From NCBI RefSeq assembly GCF_900108405.1, contig NZ_FNXG01000002.1:744001-808000 (forward strand): DNA of 64,000 bases, in the 5' to 3' direction. The DNA is from Paracoccus alkenifer (GTDB lineage: Bacteria > Pseudomonadota > Alphaproteobacteria > Rhodobacterales > Rhodobacteraceae). Each line of letters starts with the position of its first letter. Position 1 is the stretch's first letter. Both the position numbers and the translations under genes were made by a program. Below are positions 8,749-16,660 of this stretch, piece after piece. Under the pieces are notes generated by a model. It worked only from the letters and a program-made list of their open reading frames with translations. It made no database searches and was not told where the DNA came from.

Positions 8749-10842
8749 TCACGACTTGATGGAATTGTTGGCGGTTGCAGCGCCGGGCTGAACGATCAGG
8801 TTGCCCGACATGGATCGGCGGAACGTGACTGCCGGAGGCACCACTATTGCGGTGAAACGGCTTTCGACGATCGCTGGGCCGGTCTGGACGACATCAACCG
8901 GCAACCGCTCAAAGGCGAGGACAGGAACCTCGGCATGTCCGATACCGGCGAAATAGGCTTGCCGGTGCCGGTCGGCTGCTTCTCCTGCCGCCTCGCTGGC
9001 GATGCGCAGATCGGTCGTATCGGCCACTTTGCAGCGGATCTGTGCGCGCCAGGCGATAGCCTCGACCATCGAATTTTCGTCCCGGAAGGCGAAGATCCGT
9101 TCATGGGCGTCGTGAAAGGCCCCACAGAGCGCGCGGGCGGCATTCTCGCCCTCAAGTTCGTCGGCTTTGATCGCCACGTCGATTTCCCAGACTTGGTGCG
9201 CGTAGCGCGCCTCGACGAAGTAATCGATGTGGGTGGCATCGGCCGGCGCGCCAATCTGCGCGGAAAATGCCTGGGCCTCGCTGCGTAGTTCGTCCAGCTT
9301 GGCGCGAACGCCTGCGGTATCGAAGTCGTCACTGTTGGTGACAAACAACCTGCGAAAACCACGCCCCACTTCCGATACGACCGCCCCGGCAGCTGACAGG
9401 CCGGCCCCGACTTCGGGAATAAGCAGCGTCGGGCAGCCGAGACGGGCGGCAATTGCCACCGCGTTCAGCCCTGCCGCGCCCCCGCCGCCGATGATGCTGG
9501 CGGCCGTCGGGTCGATCCCCTGATTCACCGTGATATCTGCAATCGCCTGAACCATGTTTTCGGTCCAGACATCAAGAATTGCCAGTGCAGCCGCCTCGGG
9601 CGAAAGCCCGAGCGGGCCTGCCACCTTTTCAGCAATCGCTCGTCGAGAAGCAGGCAGATCCAGACGGATCCGGCCACCCAGGAAGTAATCCGGATCAATA
9701 TAGCCCAGAACAAGCGCCGCATCCGAAACGGTGGGTTCCGTGCCCCCCGCGCCATAGCACACCGGCCCCGGCACCGAACCGGCACTTTGCGGTCCCACAT
9801 GCAAGACGCCGCCCTCATCCACCCAGGCAATACTACCGCCCCCTGCGCCGACGCTCTTCACGTCAACCGATGGAAATCCGGTCAAGTCGCTCTGATACGG
9901 GCGGCCAAGCCAGCTTTCATGGGTAAAGGGCACATGCCCCGCCCGAACCAGCGATACGTCAAAGGTGGTTCCGCCGGTGTCGAACACAATGGTATCCGCC
10001 TCGGTTGTATCTGCTGCAGCAACGTAATTCCCGGCAATCGGAGCCATCGAGGGACCGGAATTCAGCGCCAGGATCGGGGCGCGCCGAATTTCGTCGGCGT
10101 TCACCATCGTCCCTTGCGAGGTCAGGACGAGAACTTGCCCCGAAAAGCCGGCGTCCTGCATCGCCGTCTCAAGCCCGCCGATATAACGGTCCATCAAGGG
10201 TTTCAGCGAAGCGTCAATCGCGGTGGAGATGGTGCGGCGATATTCGCGCAGCGACGGGTTCAGCCTGTGCGACAAGGTTACCGGAACCCCCGGCAGGCGT
10301 TCGTTCAGGATCTGCTCCACTCGTAACTCATGGCCAGGATCAATGATCGACCACAGCAGGCTCACCGCCACCGACTCGACCTTATCCTCGCGCAGTTGCT
10401 CGACGATCCGAATTACCGCCGACTCGTCCAGCGGCCGCAGTTCGTTGCCTTGCGCAGCAAACCGACCGGGCACCTCAAACGTGCGTGCCCGCGGGATGAA
10501 AGCGCGCTGATAGCGGACCGTATGGTCGAACGGCTTTTCACGCCCACCCTCACGCAAAAGCAGGATGTCCGGATGTCCTTCGCTGACCAGCAGCGCGGTT
10601 CGGGCAACCCGTCCCGTCACGATGGCGTTGATCGCATGTGTCGTGCCGTGAATGAACTGGGTTCCCTTGCTCAGAAGCACCTCTCTGTCCATGCCAAACG
10701 CCTCTGCGGCAACGGAAAATGCGCCAAGGACGCCCTCCACCGGGTTGCTTGGAACAGTCGGGGATTTGAAGAGGTGAAGCTGCCCTTCCCGCTCGATAAC
10801 GAGATCGGTGAAGGTGCCGCCGGTGTCAGTCGCAAACCGCAT
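8749..10842 (-). CDS. hyuA: Hydantoinase A / oxoprolinase family subunit
   Basis: A 697-residue HyuA-type subunit. The N-terminal DTGGTFTD motif (residues 6-13) is the first phosphate-binding loop of this actin-like ATPase family, and a second loop, FDTGGTTFDVSL, lies further on. The start at 10842 puts that motif at the expected position; the frame stays open 129 bases upstream but with no family resemblance. It is the first gene of a minus-strand operon continuing through hyuB, the binding protein, the liv-like genes, the GntR regulator and two enzymes. HyuA would supply ATP-driven activation of the carbonyl, with HyuB completing the active site. Confidence 0.9.
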   Translation of the reverse strand: MRFATDTGGTFTDLVIEREGQLHLFKSPTVPSNPVEGVLGAFSVAAEAFGMDREVLLSKGTQFIHGTTHAINAIVTGRVARTALLVSEGHPDILLLREGGREKPFDHTVRYQRAFIPRARTFEVPGRFAAQGNELRPLDESAVIRIVEQLREDKVESVAVSLLWSIIDPGHELRVEQILNERLPGVPVTLSHRLNPSLREYRRTISTAIDASLKPLMDRYIGGLETAMQDAGFSGQVLVLTSQGTMVNADEIRRAPILALNSGPSMAPIAGNYVAAADTTEADTIVFDTGGTTFDVSLVRAGHVPFTHESWLGRPYQSDLTGFPSVDVKSVGAGGGSIAWVDEGGVLHVGPQSAGSVPGPVCYGAGGTEPTVSDAALVLGYIDPDYFLGGRIRLDLPASRRAIAEKVAGPLGLSPEAAALAILDVWTENMVQAIADITVNQGIDPTAASIIGGGGAAGLNAVAIAARLGCPTLLIPEVGAGLSAAGAVVSEVGRGFRRLFVTNSDDFDTAGVRAKLDELRSEAQAFSAQIGAPADATHIDYFVEARYAHQVWEIDVAIKADELEGENAARALCGAFHDAHERIFAFRDENSMVEAIAWRAQIRCKVADTTDLRIASEAAGEAADRHRQAYFAGIGHAEVPVLAFERLPVDVVQTGPAIVESRFTAIVVPPAVTFRRSMSGNLIVQPGAATANNSIKS

Positions 10843-11139
10843 CTGAGGCTTCCCTTTGTCTATTTGGTGCCGTTTGGGGGCTAGCAAACGCAACCGCTTT
10901 GGGCCGAGTCGGGGGCAGGTTAGGCGACGCAATTTCGTCTCGCAACACTTTTCTGCGATCTGCGATCGCATTTTTTACGCAAGCGTGGCTCAGGCTGAGC
11001 AAGGAGCCATGTCATTGATTTACTGAACGATCTTGCCGATTTTCCCGGTCGTGATCGCAACTCTCCACAGGATTTCAAGCGCGCACCATGCGATTTTTGA
11101 TGATGTCCATGAAACCGGTCGACTCGTCGAAGGGCAGAT
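10843..11139. other. Non-coding region upstream of hyuA, probable operon promoter
   Basis: No convincing gene was found here. A perfect ten-base palindrome, TGCGATCGCA, lies at 10961-10970, directly next to a second TGCGATC, and an imperfect inverted repeat (GCGACGCAATTTCGTCTCGC) lies at 10924-10943. Both are about 80-130 bases upstream of hyuA, so they could be operators for the GntR regulator of the operon. The link is inference; no sigma-70 promoter could be assigned with confidence. Confidence 0.35.
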
Positions 11140-11412
11140 TTCAGGTGGTCAAGGGTGATTCGAACTGCTGGTCGTGCCGCTTTTTTCCAGGCGCTTTCTT
11201 GAGCAGATCGACCTGTATGCCGAGATCGGCGAACATGCGCTTCAGCCGTCGGCTTTCGTCCTCCGGCGCCGCCACCCCGGACAGTCTGACACCGAGATAC
11301 GATGCTCGGGACCGATATCGTCGGCATAGGCGAACGACAGGATCTTGTCCTCGGAGCGGGCAAGCAGACCCACGGGCGCGTCCGGCCCTTCCATCCAGAC
11401 ATCCATTCTCAT
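11140..11412 (-). pseudogene. Truncated, frameshifted hipA toxin-kinase remnant
   Basis: The ATG at 11412 overlaps the stop of the hipB-like gene (ATGA), as in intact hipBA operons. The first 57 codons resemble the HipA N-terminal domain (DVWMEGPDAPVGLL, LSFAYADD, then HRISVS). The frame then stops at 11242, while the continuing similarity (LSGVAAPEDESRRLKRMFADLG) is found in another frame down to about 11141. The C-terminal kinase domain, about 300 residues, is missing. This is therefore a dead fragment of a HipA serine/threonine kinase toxin. The HipA call rests on the N-terminal pattern and the hipB-like neighbour. Confidence 0.55.
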
Positions 11413-11588
11413 GGACGCACCTCGGAGAAGGTATCGATGCCGAGAATGCGGCACAGCCTGAAGTACGTATCGAGATGCGAGCGACGGCTTTCGCCTTCGA
11501 TCTTCGAGAGGTTTCGGGAACCGATGCCCGCAATCAGCGCCAGTTTGAACTGCGCGGTGCCGATCCGCCCGCGATGCCATCGGATCAT
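11409..11588 (-). CDS. HipB-like XRE-family helix-turn-helix protein, possibly degenerate
   Basis: A 59-residue frame from an ATG at 11588 resembles the helix-turn-helix of HipB antitoxins: ALIAGIGSRNLSKIEGESR followed by LDTYFRLCRILGID, the usual recognition helix and C-terminal helix. It is short and lacks the normal first helix pattern (TQxELA), so the 5' end may have decayed; the frame stays open upstream to 11666. HipB normally binds DNA at its own promoter and neutralises HipA, but here the toxin gene is broken. It may survive as an orphan regulator or a pseudogene. Confidence 0.5.
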   Translation of the reverse strand: MIRWHRGRIGTAQFKLALIAGIGSRNLSKIEGESRRSHLDTYFRLCRILGIDTFSEVRP

Positions 11589-11994
11589 TTGACCTTGACG
11601 CCAAGATAGCGGGGCGCAGCGGCGGATTTGGCGATAAACTGACGGGAACGCCAAGAAAAGAGTCAAGGGGCGTGCTGCTGCCCCTCAAGCTCAAGGCCGC
11701 AAGCATCGCAGCCTCGAAGGCCGACAAGTGGAAGAGCATCGACACCAGGCACCACAGCCCGCCCACTCGCGTCAAGATCCGTAGCGGGCAGCCAGCCCCG
11801 CCCAGAGCTTTCCTCTATGCTGCTTCCCGGACCTGACTGAGTATCCTTGCGGAGATATAATTGATTTATGCCTTTATTAGGCACCCCTTCCAGAATGACC
11901 ACTCAATCTCAAACGCACTTTACCTATAGCAATTACACCGCGAATTCCAACAATAATTCGATAATGCATAAAGTATATTTGAAGGGAATTTAGA
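11589..11994. other. Stretch without a recognised gene, near the island end
   Basis: Open frames here show no recognisable family and look like chance frames in old or decayed sequence. The last 120 bases (about 11870-11990) are distinctly AT-rich compared with the rest of the window and probably hold the promoter for the small gene at 11995. No inverted repeats of an insertion sequence and no transposase fragment could be identified. Confidence 0.4.
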
Positions 11995-12270
11995 ATGACC
12001 AAGCGAGGAAGACGAACAGCCATTGCCGAGGCGATCCGGGAACCACTGGCGCATACCGACCCGGATGACCTTCGTGAGATCGCCCGCATCTATGCCAATG
12101 CTGCGGAGTTGTCTCGGAACCTGAACCGGAGATGTTATGATCCATGGTCGGGCAAGATGGTCGATGCCAGTCCGGCAACCATGGCGCGCAGTGTCGGGGC
12201 AAGCATCATGGACAAGCGGACCATGGCCCGGCTCTTGCTTGCGTACACAAAAGAGTCCACAATCCGTTGA
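11995..12270 (+). CDS. Small protein of unknown function
   Basis: A 91-residue basic protein, preceded by GAAGGGA about six bases before the ATG, so it is probably translated. It begins KRGRRTAIAEAI and has two likely amphipathic helices but no signal peptide or membrane segment. No family was recognised. It stands alone between the hipBA remnant and the tRNA fragment, on the opposite strand from the operon to the left, with AT-rich sequence upstream. Small basic genes next to attachment sites are sometimes recombination directionality factors or regulators of an integrated element, but nothing in the sequence proves this. Confidence 0.5.
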   Translation: MTKRGRRTAIAEAIREPLAHTDPDDLREIARIYANAAELSRNLNRRCYDPWSGKMVDASPATMARSVGASIMDKRTMARLLLAYTKESTIR

Positions 12271-12319
12271 GGATTCTTGGAATGTTCTGGTCAATCTGTC
12301 GTTGTTAATGCCTTAAGTC

Positions 12320-12369
12320 CTTGATTTGTAATCAGGGGGTCGGGGGTTCAAATCCCTCAACCGGCACCA
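12320..12369 (+). repeat. 3' half of tRNA-Thr(UGU): attachment-site remnant of an island
   Basis: The anticodon arm (five-base stem, loop TTTGTAA with anticodon TGT at 12327-12329), the T arm (GGGGG, loop TTCAAAT, CCCTC), the acceptor strand AACCGGC, the discriminator A and CCA are all present. The 5' half is not: the 5' acceptor strand should be close to GCCGGTT, but the upstream bases neither pair nor form a D arm. Integrases that use tRNA 3' ends leave exactly such a fragment at the end distal to the intact tRNA. With the tRNA reading rightward, the island lies to the left and native chromosome starts after 12369. Confidence 0.75.
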
Positions 12370-12609
12370 TTTTTTATCCGATGTTTCAATGCGTTGACGG
12401 GCAGTGGGCGGGTTTGTCCGCACCATGGGCCGCGGCTGGCGTGGGGCCGGGCCGGGCGACGGCGGCGCCCTGGACCGGCCGAGTCGGGCGGGCCGCGCCC
12501 AGCCCGCAGGGAAATTCCACCGTCCACCTCGCGGGCCGGGGCAGGGCGCGCTTGTGGCAGAGCCATTCAAGGCCCGTTCACGCAAGCCCGCCTGTTTTCC
12601 GCGTGCGAC

Positions 12610-13527
12610 TCAGGCGCGGGCTTCCGGGCGGGTATCCTCAAGCGTGTCGCATTCCGTTTCATTCACGAGCCAGCTGGCCACCTTGGCGGCGCGGACGCGC
12701 ATGGGCCTGCTTTTGGGCCAGGCCAGATAATATGAATAGCCTTCGAGTTCGAGGCGGAAGGGGCGGATAAGCTCGCCGCAGGCCAGCAGCTCGGCCAGCA
12801 GTCTTGGGCTGCTGAGCATGATGCCCTGGCCGTTCAGCATGTGCTGATAGCGCACGTTGGTGTCGTCCACCAGCATCGAGCCGGCGCCGGTGACCTGCGG
12901 GACGCCGGCAAGCTTCAGCCAGTTCATCCAGTTGAGTTTGCTTTCTTCGTGCAGCAGGTTGAATTTCTGAAGATCCGCCGGAGTCCTGGGTATGCCGTGG
13001 GTTCTGGCCATTGCGCGGCTCATGATCGGGGTCATGTTGCCGCGCACAAGGCAGCGGCTTTCCATGTCGGGCCAGTCGCCTTTCCCCCACAGGATGGCCA
13101 GATCGACCTTGTCCACATCGGCTAGCGTAAAGCTGGAACGGTGGATCAGGTTCAGGTCGATATTGGGATACGAGGTCCACAGATAGCGCAGCCTTGGGGT
13201 CAGCCAGTGGCTGGAAAAGAACGGACGGCACAGGATGCTGACGCTCTTGCTGCTGCGCAGGGATTTCATCTGCTCGACCGCATCCGAAATCTGCCGGAAC
13301 GGAGTGTCGAGATTCTGAAAAAGATAGTCACCCTCTTTGGTCAGGAACATGCGGCGTGCCTGCCGGGTGAACAGCTTTGTTTCCAGGTATTCTTCCAGCG
13401 TCTTGATCTGGTGGCTGACGGCCGAGGGCGACACCTGCAACTCGGTCGCCGTGCTGGTGAAGTTCAGGTGCCGCGCAGCCACCAGAAAAGTGCGTAATGC
13501 GTTCAGATGCGGAATATGGGTCATCAA
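12610..13527 (-). CDS. LysR family regulator, GcvA-like
   Basis: A 305-residue LysR-type regulator. The N-terminal helix-turn-helix (residues about 20-45, with TELQVSPSAVSHQIKTLEEY) follows the GcvA subgroup pattern, including the start PHLNALRTF. The C-terminal two thirds form the periplasmic-binding-like effector domain. Two adjacent ATG codons could start it; the first is given. It is encoded 48 bases after the amidase gene in the same direction, so it may be the last gene of the Rieske/amidase operon as well as its regulator. Confidence 0.9.
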   Translation of the reverse strand: MMTHIPHLNALRTFLVAARHLNFTSTATELQVSPSAVSHQIKTLEEYLETKLFTRQARRMFLTKEGDYLFQNLDTPFRQISDAVEQMKSLRSSKSVSILCRPFFSSHWLTPRLRYLWTSYPNIDLNLIHRSSFTLADVDKVDLAILWGKGDWPDMESRCLVRGNMTPIMSRAMARTHGIPRTPADLQKFNLLHEESKLNWMNWLKLAGVPQVTGAGSMLVDDTNVRYQHMLNGQGIMLSSPRLLAELLACGELIRPFRLELEGYSYYLAWPKSRPMRVRAAKVASWLVNETECDTLEDTRPEARA

Positions 13528-13575
13528 GGCATCCAGTGGCTTTCAGCTGGTGGAATGCTGTCTGTGGGGATCGGC

Positions 13576-14853
13576 CTATTCCAATAGCGCCAGCCTGCCC
13601 GCAAATTCAAGAACCGTCGCATCGCTCCAGCGCGCGCCGATCAGCTGCACGCCCAGGGGCAGGCCGTCGGCGTCCGCTTGTGCGGGCCATGTCACTGCCG
13701 GCAGCCCCAGCATCTGCCATGGCCGGCTCATATGCGGAGAGCCGGTGGCCGCCAGTCCCATCGGCGCGCTGCCGGGCGCTGCGGGGGCGATCAGCCCCGC
13801 GTATCCGTCCATCCGGGCCGCAAGCCAGGCGGCATGGCCGGCGACCTCGGATCTTGCGGCCAGGTAATCGCGAAAAGCGATGGCCCTGCCGCTGGCGACA
13901 AGTTCGGCAAAGGCGGGACCGATCTCGTCGGGGTGGCCTGCCTCGGCCGCCATGTTGCGCGCCGCCTCGTAGGCCATGATCGTCTTGTGCAGCTCGACCA
14001 GCCGCATGAGCCGGTCCCCGCAGTCAAGCTGTTCGACGACGGCGCCCGCGCTTGCCAGCCTGTCCGCCACATGACCTGCGGCGGCCTCCATCTCGTTCGA
14101 GACGTCGCCGACGGTGCGCCCGCTTACCAGCAGAAAGCGCGAGTCTGCCAGCGACGCGAGAGGTTCGCTCTGCACGGCGTCCGGTCCGGCCAGAAGCCCG
14201 GCCACCAAACGCACATCCGCGCAGCTTGCGGCGATCATCCCCAGGGAATCCAGCGATTGCGCAAGGGGCTGGATCCCGCGCAGCGACATCATTCCGCGGG
14301 TCGCCACATATCCGACGGCCCCGCAATATGCGGCAGGGCGGATCACCGAGGCGGCGGTCTGCGAACCCAGCGCCACCGGCACCATCCCGTCCGCCACCGC
14401 CGCCGCCGAGCCGCTGGACGACCCGCCCGGCGTGCGGCGCAGGTCGCGGGGGTTGGCGGTCTTGCCCGGGGTGAAATAGGCGAATTCGGTCGTGACCGTC
14501 TTGCCCAGAATCAGCGCCCCCGCCGCCCGCAGGGCCGCGACGCAGGCGGCGTCGTCGGCCGGACGACGCCCCGCATGCAGGTGCGATCCCAGCGTCGTGG
14601 GCATGTCGGCGGTGTCGATGATGTCCTTGACCGCGACCGGCAGCCCTTTAAGCGGGGTGCCGGACAGCCACCCGGCATTGGCACGCAGCCAGTCGTGGCA
14701 TTCCGCACGCGGGCGCAGGTGCTGCCAGGCGCCGAGCCGGGATTCGCGGGCCTCGATACGGTCGTAGCAGCGGTCCAGAAAGCCATGGGCGTCCGCTTGG
14801 CCCGCCTTGATCTGCGCGAGGGTGTCGGTCAGGGATTCCGATGCCGGGTTCAT
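13576..14853 (-). CDS. Amidase signature family hydrolase
   Basis: A 425-residue enzyme with the Ser-cisSer-Lys triad of the amidase signature family: Lys76 in VAVKDIID, the GGSSSGS stretch at 143-149 carrying the cis serine, and nucleophile Ser169 in the position of the usual TGGSIRIPA (here TAASVIRPA). It should hydrolyse an amide or ureido bond; AtzF-like allophanate hydrolases, glutamyl-tRNA amidotransferase subunit A and aryl amidases share the fold. The ATG at 14853 overlaps the stop of the DUF1116 gene by four bases. A longer reading in this frame exists upstream, but it is antisense-like noise over DUF1116. Confidence 0.88.
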   Translation of the reverse strand: MNPASESLTDTLAQIKAGQADAHGFLDRCYDRIEARESRLGAWQHLRPRAECHDWLRANAGWLSGTPLKGLPVAVKDIIDTADMPTTLGSHLHAGRRPADDAACVAALRAAGALILGKTVTTEFAYFTPGKTANPRDLRRTPGGSSSGSAAAVADGMVPVALGSQTAASVIRPAAYCGAVGYVATRGMMSLRGIQPLAQSLDSLGMIAASCADVRLVAGLLAGPDAVQSEPLASLADSRFLLVSGRTVGDVSNEMEAAAGHVADRLASAGAVVEQLDCGDRLMRLVELHKTIMAYEAARNMAAEAGHPDEIGPAFAELVASGRAIAFRDYLAARSEVAGHAAWLAARMDGYAGLIAPAAPGSAPMGLAATGSPHMSRPWQMLGLPAVTWPAQADADGLPLGVQLIGARWSDATVLEFAGRLALLE

Positions 14854-16025
14854 GCCGCCTCCTGGGCCAAGGCCATCGTCTGGCCGTCGATCGCGGCGCA
14901 GCCGCCGCCGATCCGACCTGCTTCGCCCGCGGCGTCGATCATGCCCAGCAGGACCATCGGTCCCACCCCGGCCGCCGCGGCCTTGTGCGCGCTGGTCACC
15001 CCCGGCCGCCCAAACACCTCGACATGGCCGTGCAATACGGCGGCGGGGCGGTCTGCGGCATCCCGCGGCAGCAGCCCCTCCATCGCGGCGCGGACCGCGG
15101 GTGCGGCGTCCAGCGCCTGCCCGCCCAGCCCCATGAAATCCACCAGCGCGCTGTCGCCAAGGGCCGGGGCGGCCCGCCGGCCCGTATGCGCGGCCTCGAT
15201 CCGGCCGTTGATCGCGGCGGCGGGCGCGACGATCCATTCCCCCGGCCGTGCCGCGACCTGATAGCCAAAGCTGTGCCCGTTGCCGCCGGCGCGGGTGACG
15301 ATACCGCTGCCCGCCACCCCTTCGGCCGCCGCCGCCATCAGCCCGCACATCGCCATCCAGACATTCAGCGCAAAAGCCGGCGAGGCGTCCAGAAACGCCG
15401 CGATCCGCCCGTCCGGGTCGGGATCGCCGGGTCGCGACCCCAGCGCTGCGACGATCGCAGCCGAGCCGTGCATGGTGCGCGAATGGCAGTCGTCGCCCGC
15501 CGCCAGCGCGTCGCGCAGCAGCTCTTGCAGCGGCAGCGGCCGGGAAAGCCGCGAGGCAACCCACCCGGCCACCGCGGTGTCAAGCCAGCGCAGATGTGCC
15601 GGCAGGTCGGGATGCAGGATGCCCAGCCGCGTGCAGAGCGTCATGCCTTCGTTCAGCGGGCTGTAGCAGCGCGCCGTGGGGTTGGCCGCGTCGCTGACCT
15701 CAAGCAGCGCGGACGAGGGGCCGACCGCCCCTGCCAGCGGCACCAGCACCCGGTGATCCTGCGCGGGCGCCAGACCTATCGCGCCCGATGCGATCAGGGC
15801 GCGCGCCGCCGCCGGATCCGTCGCCCAGCCCTCGCGGACGCAGGCGATGCACAGCGAATTCATCACCGGCACCGGAATATCGCCGAGGTCCGCAAAGGGC
15901 GGTCCCGCATGCAGCAGGACGCGCCCATTGAGTCCGGGCAATTCACGCAGGTGGCGGATTGCGGAAAGCTGCGGACGGGTGGCGTCCACGCGCAAAAAGG
16001 CGGCACGGTCGGCTTGGTCGGTCAC
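14850..16025 (-). CDS. DUF1116 family protein (YlbE/AllG-like)
   Basis: A 391-residue protein with the DUF1116 pattern: LNEGMTLCTRLG near residue 125, DDCHSRTMHGSAAI near 175, then AGGNGHSFGYQV and DSALVDFMGLGGQALDAAP in the C-terminal half. In enterobacteria the family member YlbE (AllG) works with FdrA (AllF) and YlbF (AllH) in oxamate carbamoyltransferase at the end of anaerobic allantoin degradation. No FdrA-like gene is seen here, so the function may differ. It lies between a gene of unknown function and the amidase gene, which it overlaps by four bases, suggesting action on a carbamoyl or oxamoyl intermediate. Confidence 0.75.
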   Translation of the reverse strand: MTDQADRAAFLRVDATRPQLSAIRHLRELPGLNGRVLLHAGPPFADLGDIPVPVMNSLCIACVREGWATDPAAARALIASGAIGLAPAQDHRVLVPLAGAVGPSSALLEVSDAANPTARCYSPLNEGMTLCTRLGILHPDLPAHLRWLDTAVAGWVASRLSRPLPLQELLRDALAAGDDCHSRTMHGSAAIVAALGSRPGDPDPDGRIAAFLDASPAFALNVWMAMCGLMAAAAEGVAGSGIVTRAGGNGHSFGYQVAARPGEWIVAPAAAINGRIEAAHTGRRAAPALGDSALVDFMGLGGQALDAAPAVRAAMEGLLPRDAADRPAAVLHGHVEVFGRPGVTSAHKAAAAGVGPMVLLGMIDAAGEAGRIGGGCAAIDGQTMALAQEAA

Positions 16026-16048
16026 GAAGTTATCCTTTCCCGGTCGCG

Positions 16049-16660
16049 TCAGGCGCGAATCCAGCTTTCGCTGTGAGCCAGCGCAGCAGACTGCGCGCGG
16101 CGGTCGAAAAAGTCGCGCTCGACGGTCTGGCCGGGCAGGGTTTTCCCGTCCACCGTGACCGAGGCCGAGCCGGCGGGCTGGAACACGCTGAACATTTCGT
16201 GCTTGCCGGTCTGGCTGTCCGCAGGGGGCTGGGCCACGGCGAACATCTCGCCCACGTCGTTCCAGCGCAGCTCGACCTTTCGTCCGCCGAATTCGGCCAC
16301 CTCGGTCACATGGCGGGGATAATCCGCCTCGGTGCGGAACGTTGCCCCGTCCACGATCTCAAGCGCGTCGATGGCCGTTTGTGCCGGCCGGAACAGGCCG
16401 AAACAGCGGACGAAATCATCGACGAGATAGCGCGCAAGCGGCGCGTTGTCGGTCACGCACAGACGCACCGCATCGCCCGGCTGCTCGTCATAGGGGTTCT
16501 GCAACACAAGGATCATGTTGCCGCGCCCGTAATCCGAGCCGTTGATGCGAAAGAACACCGCCAGGGTGGACCAGTCGCCGTCCGGATCGGTCTTGAGATA
16601 CAGGGGGGGGTTGTCCCCGGTCCAGTCCACCTTGCCCTTGCGAACATAATCCATGGTCAT
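16049..16660 (-). CDS. Protein of unknown function in the Rieske oxygenase operon
   Basis: A 203-residue, probably cytoplasmic protein with no signal peptide, membrane segment or recognised motif. It is rich in aromatic and acidic residues with alternating beta-like segments (LAVFFRINGSDYG, MILVLQNPY, VELRWNDVGEMFAV), suggesting a beta-sandwich or barrel fold. The ATG at 16660 overlaps the stop of the epimerase-like gene by four bases (ATGA); a second in-frame ATG lies two codons on. The tight coupling argues that it works on the same pathway as the oxygenase, reductase and amidase. No function can be assigned. Confidence 0.75.
   Translation of the reverse strand: MTMDYVRKGKVDWTGDNPPLYLKTDPDGDWSTLAVFFRINGSDYGRGNMILVLQNPYDEQPGDAVRLCVTDNAPLARYLVDDFVRCFGLFRPAQTAIDALEIVDGATFRTEADYPRHVTEVAEFGGRKVELRWNDVGEMFAVAQPPADSQTGKHEMFSVFQPAGSASVTVDGKTLPGQTVERDFFDRRAQSAALAHSESWIRA

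Noticed and set aside
11640..11860. Insertion-sequence remnant
   Set aside because: No transposase similarity in any frame and no terminal inverted repeats could be seen.
12294..12369. A complete tRNA-Thr gene
   Set aside because: The 5' acceptor strand and D arm do not fit: no stretch near 12294 pairs with AACCGGC, so only the 3' half is present.
12313..12585. Minus-strand frame ending RDLNPRPPDYKS
   Set aside because: It is the antisense translation of the tRNA fragment, a well-known false protein sequence.
13576..15564. A 662-residue reading that would fuse an extra domain to the amidase
   Set aside because: The first 237 residues are low-complexity arginine/glycine noise read in the wrong frame over the DUF1116 gene, which is clearly coding; the amidase starts at 14853.
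14841..16076. Plus-strand 411-residue frame opposite DUF1116
   Set aside because: Arginine- and proline-rich shadow; the minus strand gives a recognisable DUF1116 protein.
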